64,000 nucleotides of DNA. Source: Thermus sp. CCB_US3_UF1. GTDB lineage: Bacteria > Deinococcota > Deinococci > Deinococcales > Thermaceae. Both the position numbers and the translations under genes were made by a program. Shown here piece after piece: positions 1 through 6,795 of this stretch (positions are counted from its first letter, which is position 1; the number at the start of each line of letters is the position of its first letter). Location: positions 620,001 to 684,000 of the forward strand of contig NC_017278.1 of the NCBI RefSeq assembly GCF_000236585.1. The letters run 5' to 3'. Under the pieces are notes generated by a model that saw only the letters and a program-made list of their open reading frames with translations, ran no database searches and had not been told where the DNA came from.

Positions 1-579
1 TCCCTCGGTTTGGGCCTCGAGGTCCTTGGCCAACATGTAGAGGGTCAGGGTCAGGCTGGTGGAGAGGAGGGGGTTGAGGTCCTGGCCCTGGACGCTCAGG
101 TTCAAGCCCGAAAGGGAGCTGAAGCGGGAAAGCCCCTCCAGCCGCCTCAGGTAGGCGTAGGTTTCGGGGAAGGGGGCCTCGAGGGAAAGGGCCAGGTTGA
201 CGGCCCGCACCTCGGGCACCGGGGCCGAGGTGGGGGAGCGGGTAAAGGAGCGCACGCTGACCCCGCTCCGGGCGGCCTCGCCCAGGATTTCCGAGAGGAC
301 CTGGGCCAGGCGCTCCTCCCGGGGCAGGGCCCGGAGGAAGGCCTGGCGCTCGGCCTGGAGCGCTGCGATGGCGGCGCGGAGTTCGGGCAGGGCCCGCTGG
401 GCCTGGCGGCCCCGGTCCCTTTCGGGGATCAAGGTGGCGATCTCCTGCCGCACCAGCTCGGTTTCCTGCCGTAAGGGCACGATGAGGAGGAAGTACCACA
501 GGAGGGCCACCGCCAGGGTGAGGGCAATGGAGATCAGGGCCCATTCCCGCTGTCCCAGCTTAGCGAGCACCTTCCTCAC
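1..579 (-). CDS. pilO: Type IV pilus inner-membrane protein PilO (3' end beyond window)
   Basis: PilO partners PilN in the inner-membrane alignment complex of type IV pili, which in Thermus also serve DNA uptake and twitching. The frame is open from GTG 579 to the window edge (193 codons). It shows a short basic N-terminus, one membrane segment at about residues 14-34, a coiled-coil stretch rich in Arg, Glu and Gln at about 40-95, and an alpha/beta domain after about 115, the usual PilO order. The start lies inside the last codons of pilN (20 nt overlap), so translation is probably coupled; a second GTG at 570 is possible. The C-terminus is missing only because the window ends. Confidence 0.87.
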   Translation of the reverse strand, partial: MRKVLAKLGQREWALISIALTLAVALLWYFLLIVPLRQETELVRQEIATLIPERDRGRQAQRALPELRAAIAALQAERQAFLRALPREERLAQVLSEILGEAARSGVSVRSFTRSPTSAPVPEVRAVNLALSLEAPFPETYAYLRRLEGLSRFSSLSGLNLSVQGQDLNPLLSTSLTLTLYMLAKDLEAQTEG

Positions 580-1183
580 CTCCCACCGCGCCTACCCGGG
601 CGCTGAAGGTGTAAAGCCCCCGGTTCTGGTCCAGGGAGGCCCCCTGGAACTCTATGCCGAAGCGGGGGGAGGCCTCAAAGGCCTGGATGAAGCCCACCAG
701 GGCCGCTTGGTTTAGGGCCTCGCCCTGGAGGTTGAACTCCACCCGGATCTTCTTGCCGTCGAAGGCGCCGCTTTGCGCTTGCTGGTTGGCCTCTTCCTCC
801 GTAAGGGCCCGGGTGCCCACCGAGCGCAGGGCCACGGGGAACCGCCCCCCTTCCCGAGGGATCTGGCCGATGAAGGCCGCCAGGTACTCCGACCAGGGAA
901 CGAAGTTCTTGCGCAGCCCCTCCCGGATGGCCAGGAGGGCCTCGAGGGTTCGCCTTTCCTGCTGCAGGCGGTTTTGCTCCTGGATGAAGGGCCTTAGGGC
1001 CTCCACCTCGGCCCGCAGGGTGTCCCGTTCCTGCTGGGCTAAGGAGAGCTCGGTCTGGGCGGTGTAGTGGAGGAAGCCCAGGGTCAGAAGGACCACCAGG
1101 GCGAAGAGGGCGGCCACCAGCCGCCACCAGCCGGGTTCCACCCGGCGGCGCAGGTTTTTGGGCAGGAGGTTGAGCCTAATCAA
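560..1183 (-). CDS. pilN: Type IV pilus assembly protein PilN
   Basis: Inner-membrane protein whose short cytoplasmic N-terminus binds the actin-like PilM and whose periplasmic domain pairs with PilO. The N-terminus reads MIRLNLLP, the conserved PilM-binding motif (IxLNLLP). One membrane segment follows at about residues 21-42, then a coiled coil (about 45-80) and a ferredoxin-like fold region. Length is 207 residues, normal for the family. The start is TTG 1183, inside the last codons of pilM, so there is an 8 nt overlap and probable coupling. Confidence 0.92.
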   Translation of the reverse strand: MIRLNLLPKNLRRRVEPGWWRLVAALFALVVLLTLGFLHYTAQTELSLAQQERDTLRAEVEALRPFIQEQNRLQQERRTLEALLAIREGLRKNFVPWSEYLAAFIGQIPREGGRFPVALRSVGTRALTEEEANQQAQSGAFDGKKIRVEFNLQGEALNQAALVGFIQAFEASPRFGIEFQGASLDQNRGLYTFSARVGAVGGEEGAR

Positions 1184-2309
1184 GGGGACTCACCCCCCTT
1201 AGGGCCAGGCCTATGGGCACCATCAGCTCGGGGCCCAGCTCCTTTAGCTTTTCCAGGTCAAAGCGCTTGGGGTCCACCTGGATGCCCTGCCAGGGGTCTG
1301 GGGTGGTGAAGCTGACCCCCAGGGTATCGGTGAGCAGGGTGGCCAGGCCCCGCAGGCGGCTACCTCCCCCGTAGAGGTAGCCCACCTCAGGGTGGATATC
1401 CCCCAGCTGCACCCGGAAAAACTCCAGGCTTCTTCGGATCTCCTGGGTGAGGTCCACCAAGATGGGGCGGATGGCGTCGTAGATGCGGGCGGGGCTATAG
1501 CGCTCCCGTTCGGCGTCAAAGTCCAAAAGGAGCTCCTCGTCCTCGGTGGGGATGGTGGCCAGGCCATAGGTGCGCTTGACCTCCTCGGCGGTGAGGAAGT
1601 CCAGGCCGAAGGCCTTGCCGATGGCCTCGGTGAAATCCTTGCCCGAAAGGGTGAGCACCCGCACCGCCAGGGGCCGGTCCCCCCGGGTCAGGACCAGGCT
1701 GGTGCTCTCGGCCCCGATCTCCACCGCCACCGCCACCCGCTCGGGCTCGGCGCCGAGCTCGGCTTCCAAGGGGTAGAGGCCGGCGAAGGGCTTTACGTCT
1801 AGGACCACCGGCATCAGGCCGGCCCCCCGCAAGGCCTCCAGGAGCCCGGCCACCGCTTCCTGCCGCGCCACCCCAACCATCACCTCGGTCTGCTCCCCCT
1901 CGGAAACCTCGGAGAGGGGCTCGAGGGGGGCGAAGTCCAAGACCACCTCATCTATGGGGAAGGGGATGTAGCGTTCGGCTTCCCAGCGGACCGCCTCCTC
2001 CATCTCCTTGGGCGGCATCTTGGGCACCTGGATGGTACGCAGGATCACGCTGGGGTTGGGGACGGCGCTCACCACGTAGCGCTTGCGGGTGCGGGCTTCG
2101 GCCAGGAGTTCCCGAATCTCCTGGGCCAAGGCAGCGGGCTCAGCCACCACCCCTTCCGCCAGCATCCCCGGTGGGGTGGGGCGGGTGGCGAAGGCTCGCA
2201 GGGCGGGAGGATGGCCGGAAAGCTCCACCAGCTTGAGGCTCGACGCCCCGATCTCCAGCCCCAGGGCCTCCACGCGAGGCTTGAATAGCTTGCTGAAACC
2301 CGAAACCAC
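1176..2309 (-). CDS. pilM: Type IV pilus actin-like ATPase PilM
   Basis: Cytoplasmic actin-fold ATPase that forms the cytoplasmic ring of the pilus machine through PilN. The 377-residue protein starts with LGLEIGASSLKLVEL, the phosphate-1 loop of the actin/FtsA fold, has a second nucleotide loop around AVEIGAESTSLVL (about 190-205), and ends with the adenosine motif YLYGGGSRLRGL (about 310-322). The start is GTG 2309, preceded at 6 nt by GAGGAGG. First gene of the pilMNO operon; the 162-bp space up to hicdh must hold its promoter, where TATACACT (minus strand, near 2373-2380) is a possible but weak -10 box. Confidence 0.93.
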   Translation of the reverse strand: MVSGFSKLFKPRVEALGLEIGASSLKLVELSGHPPALRAFATRPTPPGMLAEGVVAEPAALAQEIRELLAEARTRKRYVVSAVPNPSVILRTIQVPKMPPKEMEEAVRWEAERYIPFPIDEVVLDFAPLEPLSEVSEGEQTEVMVGVARQEAVAGLLEALRGAGLMPVVLDVKPFAGLYPLEAELGAEPERVAVAVEIGAESTSLVLTRGDRPLAVRVLTLSGKDFTEAIGKAFGLDFLTAEEVKRTYGLATIPTEDEELLLDFDAERERYSPARIYDAIRPILVDLTQEIRRSLEFFRVQLGDIHPEVGYLYGGGSRLRGLATLLTDTLGVSFTTPDPWQGIQVDPKRFDLEKLKELGPELMVPIGLALRGVSPLD

Positions 2310-2429
2310 GGCACCTCCTCTTACCTTGGGGAGAAAACGCTTCCTAGGGTCATAGGCGAACCTGCTTGTAGTGTATACCTTTTGCCGCCAGATGGGAAAG
2401 GGGTCATCCCCAAACCGCAGCCTAAAGTG

Positions 2430-2460
2430 AGCAACCCCCCGCCCAAGCGGGGGGTCTTGG
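2430..2460 (-). terminator. Hairpin after hicdh
   Basis: A perfect 9-bp stem (2434-2442 with 2447-2455, loop of 4) lies 17 nt after the hicdh stop codon. It is pure GC apart from one A-T pair and has no clear T run, as is common for Thermus terminators. It separates hicdh from pilM transcription on the same strand. Confidence 0.55.
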
Positions 2461-2471
2461 GGGGTGCTGGG

Positions 2472-3476
2472 CTAGAGGGCCTGCAGGGCCTCCACCACCG
2501 CTTGGGTGAAGGTTTCCGTGGTGGCGGTTCCCCCCAGATCCGGGGTCCTAGGCCCCTTTTCCAAAACCAGGTCCACGGCCTTCTCCACCCTCTGGGCAGC
2601 CTCCTTTTCCCCCAGGTAGTCCAGCATCATGGCGGCGGAGAGGATGGTGGCCGTGGGGTTGGCGATCCCCTTGCCGGCGATGTCCGGGGCCGAGCCGTGT
2701 ACGGGTTCGAATACCGCGGTGGTGTCCCCGATATTGGCGGAAGGGGCCAGCCCCAGGCCGCCCACCAGCCCTGCGGTGAGGTCCGAGAGGATATCCCCCA
2801 GGAGGTTGGTGGTCACCACCACGTCAAAGCGCTCCGGGCGCATGACGAGCTGCATGGCGCAGTTGTCCACGATGATGTCCTGCACGTTGACCAGGGGATA
2901 CTCCTTGGCCACTTCCCGTACGGTATCCAGGAAAAGCCCCTGGGTTACCGGGAGGACGTTGGCCTTGTGGGCGATGTGGAGGGTTTTGCGGGGGCGGCTT
3001 TCCGCCAGCTTCAGGGCCACCCGCCCGATGCGCTCGCTGGCCTTTTTGGAGATCACCGCATCGGCGATGGCCACGTCCAGGTAGCGCCGCTCCTGCTCCA
3101 CGTACAGCCCTTCGGTGTTTTCCCGGACGATGATCAGGTCCACCCCCGGGCGGCTTCCGGGGATGGGGCGGCTTTTGGCGGGCCGGACGTTGGCGTAGAG
3201 GTCCAGGCGGCGGCGCAGGTAGCGGATGGCCCCAAAGAAGCCGGGGACCTTCCTGGTAGGGCTGGTGGCGGCGCCGAAAAGGGTGGCGTGGGAGGAGAGG
3301 ATTTTCTCTACGGTTTCCTCAGGAACGGAGGTGCCTCTTCGCTCAAAGGTTTCCCAACCGGCCTCGGCCTCCACAAACTCCAAGGGGAGTCCTGTGGCCT
3401 CGAGGACCTTGCGGGCAGCCGGTACCACCTCGTGGCCGATGCCATCCCCCTCGATCAAGCAGATGCGGTACGCCAT
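2472..3476 (-). CDS. hicdh: Homoisocitrate dehydrogenase
   Basis: NAD-dependent beta-decarboxylating dehydrogenase converting homoisocitrate to 2-oxoadipate in the alpha-aminoadipate lysine route used by Thermus. Length 334 residues equals the T. thermophilus enzyme. Seen: the N-terminal [10 protein letters not shown], the substrate-binding Arg cluster [14 protein letters not shown] (about residues 80-95), which in this family marks homoisocitrate rather than isopropylmalate, the Tyr in ENTEGLYV, the Mg-binding Asp of LGDILSDL, and the NAD loop [14 protein letters not shown]. Start ATG 3476 follows GGGAGG at good spacing. It stands alone, followed by a hairpin. Isopropylmalate dehydrogenase is the nearest alternative; the Arg-rich loop argues against it. 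Confidence 0.93.
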   Translation of the reverse strand: MAYRICLIEGDGIGHEVVPAARKVLEATGLPLEFVEAEAGWETFERRGTSVPEETVEKILSSHATLFGAATSPTRKVPGFFGAIRYLRRRLDLYANVRPAKSRPIPGSRPGVDLIIVRENTEGLYVEQERRYLDVAIADAVISKKASERIGRVALKLAESRPRKTLHIAHKANVLPVTQGLFLDTVREVAKEYPLVNVQDIIVDNCAMQLVMRPERFDVVVTTNLLGDILSDLTAGLVGGLGLAPSANIGDTTAVFEPVHGSAPDIAGKGIANPTATILSAAMMLDYLGEKEAAQRVEKAVDLVLEKGPRTPDLGGTATTETFTQAVVEALQAL

Positions 3477-3489
3477 GTTGCCTCCCGGT

Positions 3490-3517
3490 TAGGGGTATGC
3501 CCCCTAGGCAGAATATA
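3490..3517 (-). promoter_or_regulatory. Putative hicdh promoter with palindrome
   Basis: A TATATT box (minus strand, 3512-3517) sits 35 nt before the hicdh ATG. Directly downstream is the inverted repeat TAGGGG-N5-CCCCTA (3490-3506), which would cover the transcript start and could be an operator or a leader hairpin. No good -35 hexamer is visible. Confidence 0.35.
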
Positions 3518-3544
3518 CACTACACGGAAGGCGGGCCGCCGCCC

Positions 3545-4174
3545 CTAGCCGCGCAGGGCTAAGAGGAGAAGGACCAGGACCAGGTAAACCAACACCCTAA
3601 GGGCGGCCTGGCGGCGGGGAAGGCGCTTGGGGCTCGCCCTCATGGCGCCCTCCGCCACCACCCCGGCGATGCCCGCCAGGATGAAGAGATCCCCCGGGCT
3701 CACCGCCTTGCGCAAGGGGGGCAAGGGGATCACGTCCCCGAGAAAGGGGAGCCGGCTGCCCTCTTCCAGCAGGGTATGCACCGCATCGGCCCGGGTTTTG
3801 AGGGCTTCCTCCCATCCCTCCACCCCGGCGCGTTCCAAGGCGGCCAGGCTCACGGGCATGTGCCCCCCGTTGGCGAAGATGGCCAGGGTGTTCAGGGAAA
3901 GCCCCAGAAGGACAAGGTAAAGGCTTCTCAGGTGGCGGTTTTGGTAGAGGCCATACCCCACCAAGAGGAGGACCAGGCCTTTGGCCAAGGGCCCGGCCCA
4001 CTCGGGGGCAAACCAGCCCCGGTAGGTGCCGTAGGCCAATCCCCCTTCGGCCAGGGCAGCCAGGAGGAAGGCCCAGGCAGCCCTAAGCTCTATCCCTCCG
4101 AGGTCCTTTGGCCGGGCTCCGAGGGCGAGGGCAAGTCCGATGCCGAAGAGTGCGGCGGCAAGGTAGAGCGTGAT
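3545..4174 (-). CDS. DUF5317-type membrane protein, apparent ATC start
   Basis: Function unknown; small integral membrane protein of the DUF5317 type found in Deinococcota and Firmicutes. The first ordinary start codon (TTG 4039) would remove the first membrane helix. The frame continues upstream through a typical membrane start (LYLAAALFGIGLALALGARP) and reaches an ATC codon at 4174 that is preceded at 7 nt by AAAGGAGGG, with no ATG, GTG or TTG available. From there the protein is 209 residues with about four or five helices and a loop carrying NGGHMPVS, a motif I associate with this family. The first 85 nt overlap the end of the HD-GYP gene. Either ATC is used, or one base was lost or misread. 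Confidence 0.68.
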   Translation of the reverse strand: MTLYLAAALFGIGLALALGARPKDLGGIELRAAWAFLLAALAEGGLAYGTYRGWFAPEWAGPLAKGLVLLLVGYGLYQNRHLRSLYLVLLGLSLNTLAIFANGGHMPVSLAALERAGVEGWEEALKTRADAVHTLLEEGSRLPFLGDVIPLPPLRKAVSPGDLFILAGIAGVVAEGAMRASPKRLPRRQAALRVLVYLVLVLLLLALRG

Positions 4175-5520
4175 ACCGATCCCTCCTTTGCGGCCAGGTA
4201 GGCTTCGCGGTCGCGCCAGATGGGGTTCTGGTGCCAGAGCTCGGTGAAGAGCTGGACCAGCTTGGGGTCGAACTGGTGGCCGGAGGCCTCCTGGACTTCC
4301 TTCAGGGCTTCTTCCGAGGTCTTGGCCTTGCGGTAAGGCCGGCCTGCGGTCATGGCCTCATACGCATCGGCCAGGCCCACGATGCGCGCTTCCTCCGGGA
4401 TATCCTGCCCGGCCAGGCGTTCCGGATAACCCCGGCCGTCCCAGCGCTCGTGGTGGTAGAGGATCACGTTGTAGACCAGGGCATCGAAGGCCACCTTTTT
4501 CGCCGGGGAGAGGAGTTTGACGCCCTTGGTGGTGTGGCTTTGGATGAGGGCGTATTCCTCGGGGGTGAGGCTTCCGGGTTTGAGGAGAAGGGCTTCGGGG
4601 ATGGCGATCTTGCCAATGTCGTGCAACCTTGCGGCCCGGTAGATTTCCTGCGCCTTGGCCTCGTTCTTGTAATGAGCCCGGGCCAGGTCGCGGGCGATAT
4701 CCGCCACCCGTTCGGAGTGGAAACGGGTTTCCTGCTCCTTGGCCTCGAGGGCGTTCATCAAGACTTCCAGGGTGGTGTCAAAGGCCTGTTCCAGGCGTAC
4801 TTTCTCGTCCCAGTAGTAGCGGCTGTAGTAGAGGGGAATGAGAAAGAAGAGCACCGTCCACCCCCCCCAGTTGCCGATGAGGGGGGTTTCGTAGGCGCGG
4901 GCTAATAAGAGGGCTAGAGGAGACAATACAAGGTAGCTAAGAGCTACCCATCCAAAGTTTTTGCGCCAAATCTCACGTAAAGGAGTTTGCGTGGAAAAAT
5001 ATATAACTGTTGTGACCAAAAATGTGTTAACTACAAAGAAAACTAAGGCAGATAAAGCTATACCAACCCCAGCGGAAAGATTTAAATGACCCAGATAAAG
5101 GGGATTTTTTTGAAAGAAAAGCCAGGTTAAAGTAGCTAGAGCTGTAGCTAAAGCATCTTGAGAACGATTAAACAGTTGCTTATACCATATATCGCCTCTA
5201 GGTTGAAAAAGAAAAGACCATAGGGGCACAAGCCAGGGAGGTGCCAAAACCATAAAGGCCAAGGCAAAGATAAAGAGTTGACTCACGCTGGCACTGAGTG
5301 GAAGGCGAACCTCCAAGCGCACACTCCAGAAGATGAGCAGGGCCCAAAAAATTAGATCCCAAAGACTTAATCTAGAGGACTGTTGAAAAGCATGAAGAAG
5401 GTATAATTCTAACCCAACAAAAAATAGAAACGTAGTCAAAATTAGGGCAAAGACTTTAAAAGGAGGCAGTTCCAGTACAAATTTCTTAGTTCCAAGAGAA
5501 AAACTGAGGGTTGCAAGCAT
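4090..5520 (-). CDS. Membrane-anchored HD-GYP cyclic-di-GMP phosphodiesterase
   Basis: Predicted to degrade cyclic-di-GMP in response to a signal sensed at the membrane. From ATG 5520 the protein has 476 residues: about seven hydrophobic segments (residues 15-240) and a C-terminal HD-GYP domain (about 250-445) with the metal motif HDIGK (300-304) and HHERWDGRGYP (356-366). A TATACT box lies 10 nt before this ATG, suggesting an almost leaderless mRNA; an upstream TTG at 5583 is in frame but has no support. Base composition changes sharply near 4900: the membrane half is AT-rich with foreign codon use, the HD-GYP half is normal Thermus. The last ~29 residues (Ser/Pro-rich) read out of frame through DUF5317 and are probably not family sequence. 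Confidence 0.85.
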   Translation of the reverse strand: MLATLSFSLGTKKFVLELPPFKVFALILTTFLFFVGLELYLLHAFQQSSRLSLWDLIFWALLIFWSVRLEVRLPLSASVSQLFIFALAFMVLAPPWLVPLWSFLFQPRGDIWYKQLFNRSQDALATALATLTWLFFQKNPLYLGHLNLSAGVGIALSALVFFVVNTFLVTTVIYFSTQTPLREIWRKNFGWVALSYLVLSPLALLLARAYETPLIGNWGGWTVLFFLIPLYYSRYYWDEKVRLEQAFDTTLEVLMNALEAKEQETRFHSERVADIARDLARAHYKNEAKAQEIYRAARLHDIGKIAIPEALLLKPGSLTPEEYALIQSHTTKGVKLLSPAKKVAFDALVYNVILYHHERWDGRGYPERLAGQDIPEEARIVGLADAYEAMTAGRPYRKAKTSEEALKEVQEASGHQFDPKLVQLFTELWHQNPIWRDREAYLAAKEGSVSRSTLPPHSSASDLPSPSEPGQRTSEG

Positions 5521-5583
5521 TTCGTGTCCAAGTATAACATGCCCTACTGAAATTCGGTTGGAGAGATAAATAGCCAGAAACAA

Positions 5584-5623
5584 TAAGCTAAAGTTGGCCA
5601 GTTAACTGGCCAACTTTAGCTTA
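5584..5623 (-). terminator. Perfect 40-bp palindrome, terminator of the peptide gene
   Basis: A 20-bp arm and its exact reverse complement meet without a spacer (centre GTTAAC, 5601-5606). On the minus strand it starts with the stop codon of the peptide gene and is followed by TTGTTT, fitting an intrinsic terminator. Being symmetric it could stop transcription both ways. It is moderately AT-rich, unlike the GC-only hairpins elsewhere in the window. Confidence 0.6.
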
Positions 5624-5710
5624 CTTCCAGTGGAAGCTGGCCCCAGCCGCAAGCCCAAGAGCCACCAGAGAACCGAGCAGAGCCAAAACCTTAGCAACGA
5701 GCTTCTTCAT
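5621..5710 (-). CDS. Short secreted-peptide-like gene (29 residues)
   Basis: Not a family I can name with certainty. From ATG 5710 the peptide is basic at the start (MKKLVAK), then hydrophobic (VLALLGSLVALGLAAGA) and ends SFHWK. That is a complete signal peptide with an A-G-A cleavage site which would release the pentapeptide SFHWK; the leader also resembles those of AgrD-like cyclic lactone autoinducers, but there is no Cys and no acidic tail. AAAAGGAGGG precedes at 7 nt (an ATG at 5716 touches the ribosome site and is less likely). It has a consensus promoter and ends inside a perfect palindrome. Its neighbour downstream is the membrane HD-GYP protein. Coding status is inferred from signals alone. 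Confidence 0.62.
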   Translation of the reverse strand: MKKLVAKVLALLGSLVALGLAAGASFHWK

Positions 5711-5766
5711 CTTCATCCCTCCTTTTCTCCAGCTTCCGGGGGTTCGGCCCCGTTTGCTTGCCTTTC

Positions 5767-5795
5767 ACTTTAGGGGGGTGTGTCAATGCTGTCAA
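5767..5795 (-). promoter_or_regulatory. Consensus promoter of the peptide gene
   Basis: TTGACA (5790-5795) and TAAAGT (5767-5772) are separated by exactly 17 bp, giving a start near 5760 and a leader of about 50 nt. Two further TTGACA hexamers lie at 5781-5786 and 5829-5834 on the same strand, so overlapping promoters or an activator site are possible. Confidence 0.7.
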
Positions 5796-6169
5796 GAGGG
5801 GAAGAATAGGCATCAACACGATTAAAAATGTCAATACTGTTACTAGTTTTTGGAAGTGGTCAGATTACCACTACCCAGCCTAGCACACTTCTGGCCAGCT
5901 GGGTAGTGCTTCCGGCCCAGGGGGGAACCTTCCGGGTTGGGGGGGAATACCCTAACCAATAAAAGGAGCCGCGGGGCGAAGACGCCCAGCGCGGCTTCCC
6001 GAACACGCCCGCTTGAAATGCACCCCGAAATTCACCGGCAATATCCTGCAGAATGTTCAGCGCCCGAATGCAATGCCCCAAATACTACCCCGGAATCCGA
6101 AGGTTTCTTTCAGGTTCCCACCCCCTTCTAGGGGTAGTTTAGCAAAAAGGGCCGTTTGGCAATAGGCAC
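5796..6169. other. Atypical stretch without a convincing gene
   Basis: This stretch has unusual composition for the window. It holds an 11-bp inverted repeat with an 18-nt loop (5869-5879 and 5898-5908) and an orphan terminator (5956-5995). A minus-strand open frame (5860-6081, TTG start, 73 residues) has non-Thermus codon use, no ribosome site, and is cut by the terminator hairpin; it may be a gene remnant. A plus-strand frame at 5937-6131 is low-complexity and not credible. Together with the AT-rich HD-GYP half this looks like acquired DNA beside the tRNA genes. Confidence 0.4.
5956..5995 (-). terminator. Orphan intrinsic terminator
   Basis: On the minus strand GCCGCG and CGCGGC pair around a second helix GGGCG/CGCCC with a four-base loop (5968-5995), followed at once by TCCTTTTATT. 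This is the most canonical intrinsic terminator of the region, yet no recognised gene ends at it: the tRNAs upstream have their own terminator. Confidence 0.6.
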
Positions 6170-6197
6170 AAAAGAAAACCGCCCCACTGGGGGGCGG
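6170..6197 (-). terminator. Terminator of the tRNA operon
   Basis: A 7-bp GC stem (6179-6185 with 6191-6197, loop of 5) followed on the minus strand by TTTTCTTTT, 13 nt beyond the tRNA-Phe CCA end. Classic intrinsic terminator. Confidence 0.8.
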
Positions 6198-6210
6198 GGG
6201 CGTTTCCCTT

Positions 6211-6286
6211 TGGTGCCGAGGGGCGGAATCGAACCGCCGACACTGCGATTTTCAGTCGCATGCTCTACCAACTGAGCTACCTCGGC
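6211..6286 (-). tRNA. tRNA-Phe (GAA)
   Basis: The 76-nt minus-strand sequence folds as a standard cloverleaf: acceptor GCCGAGG/CCTCGGC, D arm with AGCTCAGTTGGTAGAGC, anticodon loop CTGAAAA with anticodon GAA, T arm GGCGGTTCGATTCCGCC, discriminator A and an encoded CCA. It follows tRNA-Asp after a single base, so both are cut from one transcript. Confidence 0.97.
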
Positions 6287-6287
6287 G

Positions 6288-6364
6288 TGGCGGCCCCGAC
6301 GGGACTCGAACCCGCGATCTCCCACGTGACAGGCGGGTGTGTTAACCAACTACACCACGGGGCC
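6288..6364 (-). tRNA. tRNA-Asp (GTC)
   Basis: A 77-nt cloverleaf: acceptor GGCCCCG/CGGGGCC, anticodon GTC in the loop CTGTCAC, T loop TTCGAGT, discriminator G and an encoded CCA. First gene of the two-tRNA operon. Confidence 0.97.
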
Positions 6365-6407
6365 TTGGGTTGTTGCCGGGTCGGGGGCGTCCGACCGGGC
6401 ACTTAGG

Positions 6408-6436
6408 ATGATAGCCGGGGGAAGGGGAAGTGTCAA
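6408..6436 (-). promoter_or_regulatory. tRNA operon promoter
   Basis: TTGACA (6431-6436) and TATCAT (6408-6413) with an exact 17-bp spacer on the minus strand, about 37 nt upstream of tRNA-Asp. The -35 box overlaps the start codon of the divergent SRA-like gene, and that gene's own possible -10 box TAGGAT (6404-6409, plus strand) overlaps the tRNA -10 box. Confidence 0.85.
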
Positions 6437-6795
6437 GCTTGAGCTGGAGCGAGGTCTTTGCCTACCACCGCACCCGGCGGGGCATAGGGGAAAGGAGCCT
6501 CTTGGTGGACCGGGGGGAGTCAGGGTACACCAACTTTTTCCTGCCCGATGGGCGGATCCTGTACATGGGGGAGGGGAAGCGGGGCCACCAGGAGCCCCTG
6601 GGGGGCAACCTGCGCCTTCTCATGGCCTATCGGGAGGGGAGGCCCCTGCGGGTCTTCTTGCGGGAGCGGCCTGGGCTTTGGCGGGACCTGGGGCTTTACC
6701 GGGTGGGGGGGTGGCGGTATGCCCTGTGGCCAGAGGAGGGAAGGTATGTGTACTGGTTCACCCTCGAGCCCGGTGGATGCGAAGGAGTCCCTTGA
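6430..6795 (+). CDS. Small stand-alone SRA/YDG-like (PUA-fold) protein
   Basis: Not a gene with a name that I know. The 121 residues match the core of the SRA/YDG fold that reads modified bases in DNA: YMGEGK (45-50) in place of YTGxGG, then RGHQEPLGGN (51-60) for DQxLxxGN, RPLRVF (71-76) for the PVRV strand, DLGLYRV (86-92) for DGLYxV, and an aromatic C-terminal strand. The same pattern occurs fused to HNH nucleases, but no nuclease follows here. Start GTG 6430 (TTG 6439 also possible) lies after GGGGGAAGGGG. It ends inside the convergent coaX gene (38 nt overlap). The role, perhaps a modified-nucleic-acid reader, is inferred. Confidence 0.7.
   Translation: MSSLSWSEVFAYHRTRRGIGERSLLVDRGESGYTNFFLPDGRILYMGEGKRGHQEPLGGNLRLLMAYREGRPLRVFLRERPGLWRDLGLYRVGGWRYALWPEEGRYVYWFTLEPGGCEGVP

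Noticed and set aside
5860-6081. 73-codon minus-strand frame (TTG start)
   Set aside because: No ribosome site and a terminator hairpin in its middle. The codon use is foreign, so it may be a remnant, but it is not supported as a gene.
5937-6131. 64-codon plus-strand frame in the gene-poor stretch
   Set aside because: Low-complexity Pro/Ser/Thr/Glu product, no ribosome site, crosses the terminator hairpin.
6211-6364. Small frames across the tRNA pair (for example 6128-6349)
   Set aside because: They translate tRNA genes whose cloverleaf and CCA ends are complete.
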